Assembly: GCA_050010135.1 (NCBI GenBank)
Contig: JBEKLP010000065.1
Span: 1-14,800, forward strand
Direction: 5' to 3'
DNA: 14,800 nt
From: FEN-1073 sp050010135
GTDB taxonomy: Bacteria > Chloroflexota > Anaerolineae > Anaerolineales > RBG-16-64-43
Shown here: positions 11,747 through 14,800 of the stretch, piece after piece
Layout of the letters: the number at the start of each line of letters is the position of its first letter
How positions within the stretch are numbered: the stretch's first letter is position 1
Made by a program: the position numbers and the translations under genes
Notes under the pieces: model-generated
Databases searched by the model: none
What the model was told of the DNA's origin: nothing
The model's input: the letters and a program-made list of their open reading frames with translations, nothing else

Positions 11747-12637
11747 TTATTTGGTGGGGGTGTTGGAAGGTGTGGGAGTTTTTAAAACGGAAAGCGTCGC
11801 TGTTGGCGGCGGAAGCTTCGTTATCGTGGGGGAAACCGTATCGGTTGGTATCGGATTGGCGCCGACGACATCAAATTGCCCCGATTGCTTCCACTGGCCG
11901 CCGGCGAAGATCTGGACTTCATACGTCCCGTGCACAAAAAAATTGGGTGCGGTGTTCCAGACGATCATTCCACGACCCGCGAGAGGCCCGTCCCATGGAT
12001 GCGATTCCCAATAGGCCAGGCTGCCGTCGCGGTGCCAGATCACGGTCCATTCCACGCCCGGATTGACGTATTCATAGTTGAAGGTGACATATATTTTCTG
12101 AATAATGGCGTTTTGGTAATTATGGAACACCACGGTGGGAAGGATGGGTTGAAAATCGGCGGTGATCGATTGCGCGAACGACAGCGGGTGAACCACCAAT
12201 CTCGGATCGGGCGTGACGTTGCTGGTGAATTGCTGCAGGATGTTGAACGGGACCAATGGCGTCGGGGAGGGCGTCGGCGTGAAGGTCATGGTCGCGGTTA
12301 ATGTGATGGTCGGCGGCGGCGTGCGCGAGGGGGTGAAGGTGATGGTCGGTGTGAGAGTGATGCTGGGAGTCGGGGTAATCGACGGGGTGGGTGTGATCAC
12401 CTGAAACACCACCGGCGCTCCAAACAAGCGGACGGTGCCGGCCAGAGCCAGGATCGCAACGGCGACGATCAGCAGCCGCCAGCCGGCGGCAGCGGTTTGC
12501 TGGCGGATCAGGAAAAAGGGTTGGCGCGGCGCCCTGCGCAGCAGCAATAATCCCGCGACGACGACGAGCAGAGCGATCGCCACGAGGACGCCTGCGAAGA
12601 TGAGCAGATCCTGTTCTACGGTCAGATGGCCCGGCAA
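11747..12637 (-). CDS. Membrane protein with Thr-Pro-rich linkers and an extracellular domain
   Basis: The 296-residue protein has two membrane segments (about 12-34 and 53-71), a Thr/Pro/Ser-rich linker at 82-128 (ITPTPSITPTPSITLTPT), a globular part at about 130-260 (VTFNYEYVNPGVEWTVIWHRDG, HGTYEVQIFAGGQW) and a second Thr-Pro tail from 262 (TPTPSNTPTK at the end). Linkers of this kind are frequent in surface proteins of Anaerolineae-like Chloroflexota. The aromatic beta-rich part resembles a small carbohydrate- or ligand-binding sandwich, but I cannot name the family. The start is TTG at 12637; an in-frame stop lies three codons before it, AAAGGGA about 9 bases before it, and an extended -10 promoter just upstream. 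It is divergent from the patatin gene. Confidence 0.8.
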   Translation of the reverse strand: MPGHLTVEQDLLIFAGVLVAIALLVVVAGLLLLRRAPRQPFFLIRQQTAAAGWRLLIVAVAILALAGTVRLFGAPVVFQVITPTPSITPTPSITLTPTITFTPSRTPPPTITLTATMTFTPTPSPTPLVPFNILQQFTSNVTPDPRLVVHPLSFAQSITADFQPILPTVVFHNYQNAIIQKIYVTFNYEYVNPGVEWTVIWHRDGSLAYWESHPWDGPLAGRGMIVWNTAPNFFVHGTYEVQIFAGGQWKQSGQFDVVGANPIPTDTVSPTITKLPPPTATLSVLKTPTPSNTPTK

Positions 12638-12661
12638 AGTGGTCTATCCCTTTCCAAAGGA

Positions 12662-12670
12662 ATTATAGCA
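12662..12670 (-). promoter_or_regulatory. Extended -10 promoter of the Thr-Pro-linker gene
   Basis: On the minus strand TGCTATAAT combines an extended TGN (12670-12668) with a perfect -10 TATAAT (12667-12662). The best -35 is a weak TTCCGG about 18 bases upstream. The predicted start near 12655 supports the TTG start codon at 12637. Confidence 0.6.
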
Positions 12671-12749
12671 AAAGAAGGAACCGGCCCGGAATGGGCAATT
12701 CGAAAAGGCATAAAGCCTCGAATCCCGCCGTGATTTCATTTTTAAATAG

Positions 12750-12758
12750 TGGTATTCT
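12750..12758 (+). promoter_or_regulatory. Candidate extended -10 promoter of the patatin gene
   Basis: TGGTATTCT: TGN followed by TATTCT (12753-12758), 18 bases before the ATG. No good -35 is present. Confidence 0.45.
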
Positions 12759-12776
12759 TTTACCGGAGAGGATCCT

Positions 12777-13679
12777 ATGCTTGCAATGGTCATGAGCGGG
12801 GGAGGAAATTACGGAGCACTCGAAGCCGGGGCGTTGGAAGTGTTGCTGGAGGCCGGGATTCGACCCGGCCTGTGGGTGGGCACTTCGGCCGGCGGATTGA
12901 ACGCAATCCTGATGGCTTCCGATCCCACCCCGCAGGGAGTCCGGGTCCTCCAGAAATTATGGCACAAAGCGCGGCCCGTTCCCCAGGGCGGAGCTAGCGT
13001 CTTCACGGCCACGCGCCGGTTTGCGGCGGGGATGGAAAGCTTGTTTCCCAATGAGCCCGTCGCCGAATTCATCGCCTCGCATTTACCCGACGGATGCGCG
13101 ACGTTCGGAGACATATACGACCGGACGGGAGAGCGGGCATTTGCCCTGGCGGTGGAATATCCCGCCGGCCTGGTCCGGGTCTTCGGCGAGCGCCGCGACG
13201 ACCGATTGCTGGATGGCGCGATGGCCACCTCCGCTATGCCTCCGTATTTTCCGCCTTGGAAAGTCGGTTCGCGGCGGTACCTCGACGGCGGTCTTGCCGC
13301 CAATTTGCCGTTGCGCGTGGCGGTGGAATATGGTGCCGATGAAATCCTGGCGATGAATATCCAGGGGGATTTGGTCATGATGGAAGGGTCCGGGATCATC
13401 ACCATTTCCGGATTCGCCCTCGGCGCGATGATCGGCCAGCTGACGGCCAATCAATTAGAATGGACCCGGCAGGCGGGCGTCCGGGTGCATTTCCTTCCGC
13501 TCGATGCGGGATCGGTGCGCCCGTGGGATTTCACGCAAGCCGAAAACTTAATCGATCGCGGACGGCAACTGGCAAAAGTGTTTCTTGCAGGGTCGGACCG
13601 TGAAATTCCCCGCGGGCCGACCAGGCGGTATCGCGTCCGACGGTTGATCGGCAGGCAGGCGCGTCCCAAACCTTGGTGA
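12777..13679 (+). CDS. Patatin-like phospholipase/acyl hydrolase
   Basis: The 300-residue protein is a patatin-family serine hydrolase using a Ser-Asp dyad to cleave acyl esters of lipids. The glycine-rich oxyanion loop MSGGGNYGALEAGAL (6-20) replaces the usual G-G-G-x-R/K-G with an Asn-Tyr-Gly variant. The nucleophile elbow is GTSAG (35-39) with Ser37, and the catalytic Asp is D170 in YLDGGLAANLP. Family spacing and order are normal (AMATSAMPPYFPP around 148-160 precedes the Asp motif). No signal peptide or membrane segment is evident, so it is probably cytosolic. The basic C-terminus (RRYRVRRLIGRQARPKPW) may attach it to membranes. Shine-Dalgarno GGAGAGGA precedes ATG 12777. The endogenous substrate is unknown. 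Confidence 0.93.
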   Translation: MLAMVMSGGGNYGALEAGALEVLLEAGIRPGLWVGTSAGGLNAILMASDPTPQGVRVLQKLWHKARPVPQGGASVFTATRRFAAGMESLFPNEPVAEFIASHLPDGCATFGDIYDRTGERAFALAVEYPAGLVRVFGERRDDRLLDGAMATSAMPPYFPPWKVGSRRYLDGGLAANLPLRVAVEYGADEILAMNIQGDLVMMEGSGIITISGFALGAMIGQLTANQLEWTRQAGVRVHFLPLDAGSVRPWDFTQAENLIDRGRQLAKVFLAGSDREIPRGPTRRYRVRRLIGRQARPKPW

Positions 13680-13754
13680 TTGTCCAAAGCACTTAATGCG
13701 ACCGGTTCCCGGATGGAATCCTCCATAAAAATCCGCCCGTTCACCCCCGCCCGG

Positions 13755-13773
13755 AAAAAGCTGCGCTTTTTTT
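13755..13773 (+). terminator. Probable terminator after the patatin gene
   Basis: AAAAAGC (13755-13761), loop TGC, GCTTTTT (13765-13771) and two further Ts. The stem is AT-rich and short, so termination may be weak; it lies 75 bases beyond the patatin stop. Confidence 0.55.
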
Positions 13774-13811
13774 AATGCCCGTGGAGATTTCACCCGCATA
13801 TTATGCATCCC

Positions 13812-13863
13812 GTCATGCCCGCTACCCGCATGCCGGCCGGGGGCACGCTTGCGCGGGCATGAC
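13812..13863. repeat. Inverted repeat GTCATGCCCGC / GCGGGCATGAC
   Basis: Perfect 11-bp arms at 13812-13822 and 13853-13863 enclose a GC-rich centre (GCATGCCGGCC) that can pair further. It resembles common dispersed intergenic repeats. In the gene-free stretch 13680-14088 the other items are the terminator at 13755, a TTGACA at 13921-13926 whose TATATT is 20 bases away (poor spacing), and the promoter at 14009-14036. Confidence 0.65.
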
Positions 13864-14008
13864 AGCCCAAATTTTGCCTGCGGCCGTTCCCGCGCTGAGA
13901 ATTGCTTTTAAAACCCCGCATTGACACCTTTCTAATAGTTTCCGCGTATATTGTTACTGATGCCCGGAACGCATCGCCGCAGGGACCGCTTCCGCTGAAG
14001 TGGAAAAC

Positions 14009-14036
14009 TTGCGCGAGGAGGGAAGTGGCCTATAAT
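14009..14036 (+). promoter_or_regulatory. Promoter of the helical protein/SPFH pair
   Basis: -35 TTGCGC (14009-14014), 16-nt spacer, -10 TATAAT (14031-14036); predicted start near 14043, about 46 bases before ATG 14089. Confidence 0.7.
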
Positions 14037-14088
14037 AGAGCGGCAATCACCGCCGGGCAAAAAATAAGCGCATGCAAGGAGGTTTCGC

Positions 14089-14622
14089 ATGGCAGACCTA
14101 TTTCAGAGAATCACCGACAGCAGGAATTTGATCGAAAAGATCGGCGCCGCCATCCCCGGGTTCAAAGGTTATGCGGACCGGAACTCCCGGCGCGACGCGG
14201 ATAAGCTTCTCCGCGAGACGGTCGCCACCCGGTTCGAACAGCAATGGTCCCGGATTTCGGGGCTCCAGCGTGACCTGATCAACCAGGGATCGATCGAAGC
14301 GGTGGATGATCTCGAAGCCGCCGCCATTAAACTCCGGACGTTCATCGACCGGGTTCGTACGGCTTCGTACGGATATGCAGGGTTCTTCGATGCGATCAAG
14401 GTCAACGAAACGGAACTCGTCAAGATCTATCAATTCGACGCTTCCCTGCTCGACCGCGCGGTGCAGCTGTCGGCTGCGGTGGACAACGTGGCTACCTCGA
14501 TGGGATCCGACGGATTACCCGCCGCGATCCGGAACGTGGCCACGCTGGCTCAAGATGCGATCGACGCGTTTCAGGGGCGCAACGAATTGATCTTGGGCTC
14601 GAATGCCCCAGCCAGCCAATAA
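14089..14622 (+). CDS. Conserved-looking helical protein of unknown function upstream of SPFH gene
   Basis: The 177-residue protein is almost entirely alpha-helical and charged, with no signal peptide, membrane segment or cysteine. Recognisable stretches are AAIPGFKGYADRNSRRDADKL near 20-40, DDLEAAAIKLRTFIDRVRTA around 73-92 and AVQLSAAVDNVATSMGSDGL around 127-146. I do not know a named domain for it. AAGGAGG lies 6 bases before ATG 14089. The SPFH gene starts 75 bases downstream on the same strand with no promoter seen between, so the two are likely co-transcribed and may act together at the membrane, for example as soluble partner and scaffold. That is context-based only. Confidence 0.8.
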   Translation: MADLFQRITDSRNLIEKIGAAIPGFKGYADRNSRRDADKLLRETVATRFEQQWSRISGLQRDLINQGSIEAVDDLEAAAIKLRTFIDRVRTASYGYAGFFDAIKVNETELVKIYQFDASLLDRAVQLSAAVDNVATSMGSDGLPAAIRNVATLAQDAIDAFQGRNELILGSNAPASQ

Positions 14623-14697
14623 TCGTCCATTCCATCCTCCGGCCCCAGCGGCCGGCGATCTGATGCGGGGACATCTTCCCCGCCGGGAGAGAAACCC

Positions 14698-14800
14698 ATG
14701 GCAAGAATCTTCGATGTCGTTGAATATCCGGACGAGATGCGCGATGAAATCGTCCATCGTTTTCCCGAAAGCGGATTCGGGGATTTCCGGATCGGTTCGC
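14698..14800 (+). CDS. SPFH (band 7) domain protein, N-terminal fragment
   Basis: Only the first 34 codons are in the window; the frame is open to the end. It reads MARIFDVVEYP, then DEMRDEIVHRFPESG and GDFRIGS. This matches, from memory, the opening of Chloroflexota/Firmicutes SPFH-domain proteins of the YdjI or 'virion core protein' type, where a conserved RIGS(Q) precedes the SPFH domain. Such proteins form membrane-associated scaffolds, often with a zinc ribbon at the far C-terminus, which cannot be seen here. GGGAGAG lies about 7 bases before ATG 14698. The short visible length limits confidence. Confidence 0.7.
   Translation, partial: MARIFDVVEYPDEMRDEIVHRFPESGFGDFRIGS

Noticed and set aside
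13921..13952. TTGACA...TATATT as promoter of the gene at 14089
   Set aside because: The spacer is 20 bases; TTGCGC-16-TATAAT at 14009-14036 is closer and better.
14650..14690. Hairpin GCGGGGA/TTCCCCGC between the helical gene and the SPFH gene as terminator
   Set aside because: No T-run follows and it abuts the SPFH ribosome-binding site, so it is more likely neutral or translational.

Overview
The window looks like chromosomal DNA of a GC-rich, probably anaerobic bacterium. The best guess is Chloroflexota, close to Anaerolineae, from Thr-Pro-rich membrane-protein linkers, a PqqD-type radical SAM cassette, an SPFH gene opening with MARIFDVVEYP, and dispersed palindromic intergenic repeats. 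This is recognition from memory, not a search. Promoters are readable sigma70-type boxes (TTGNNN, 16-17 bases, TANANT) and most genes have good Shine-Dalgarno sites.

Layout. (1) 1-1054: the 5' end of pnp on the minus strand, its promoter and an unusually hairpin-rich leader of about 235 nt, then a cluster of 22-bp repeats that may be an insertion-sequence remnant. (2) 1055-1882: a SIMPL-domain lipoprotein and its terminator. (3) 2028-7588, minus strand: a five-gene unit read from one good promoter at 7560-7588. In transcription order it encodes a two-TM zinc-ribbon protein, a DUF2207-like membrane protein ending in an alternating Cys-Ala tail, a PqqD-like/radical SAM/SPASM enzyme starting 4 nt after that tail, a second radical-SAM-fold protein that has lost its cluster cysteines, and a class I methyltransferase. 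(4) 7600-8814: a degenerate repeat, a stand-alone PAS protein, the ribosome-rescue factor ArfB, and a divergent promoter for comM. (5) 8840-11636: comM (YifB, with a Walker A substitution) and a PfkB-family kinase resembling pseudouridine kinase. (6) 11666-13773: a palindromic repeat, a Thr-Pro-linker membrane protein (minus) and a patatin-like lipase (plus), divergently transcribed. (7) 13774-14800: a repeat, a promoter, a helical protein of unknown function and the start of an SPFH-domain gene.

The strongest candidate for an undescribed system is region 3. A membrane protein carries a C-terminal (Cys-Ala)n tail, predicted to lie in the cytoplasm. It is followed immediately by a radical SAM enzyme with the domain order typical of peptide-modifying maturases, and by a catalytically stripped paralogue that keeps the fold and the PqqD-like domain. 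I infer a RiPP-like modification of a membrane-anchored substrate: the active enzyme would act on the tail, the pseudoenzyme would assist recognition, and the methyltransferase might add a further modification. None of this is proven by sequence alone. The other regions are mostly housekeeping or stand-alone genes, separated by at least five different palindromic or tandem repeat families.
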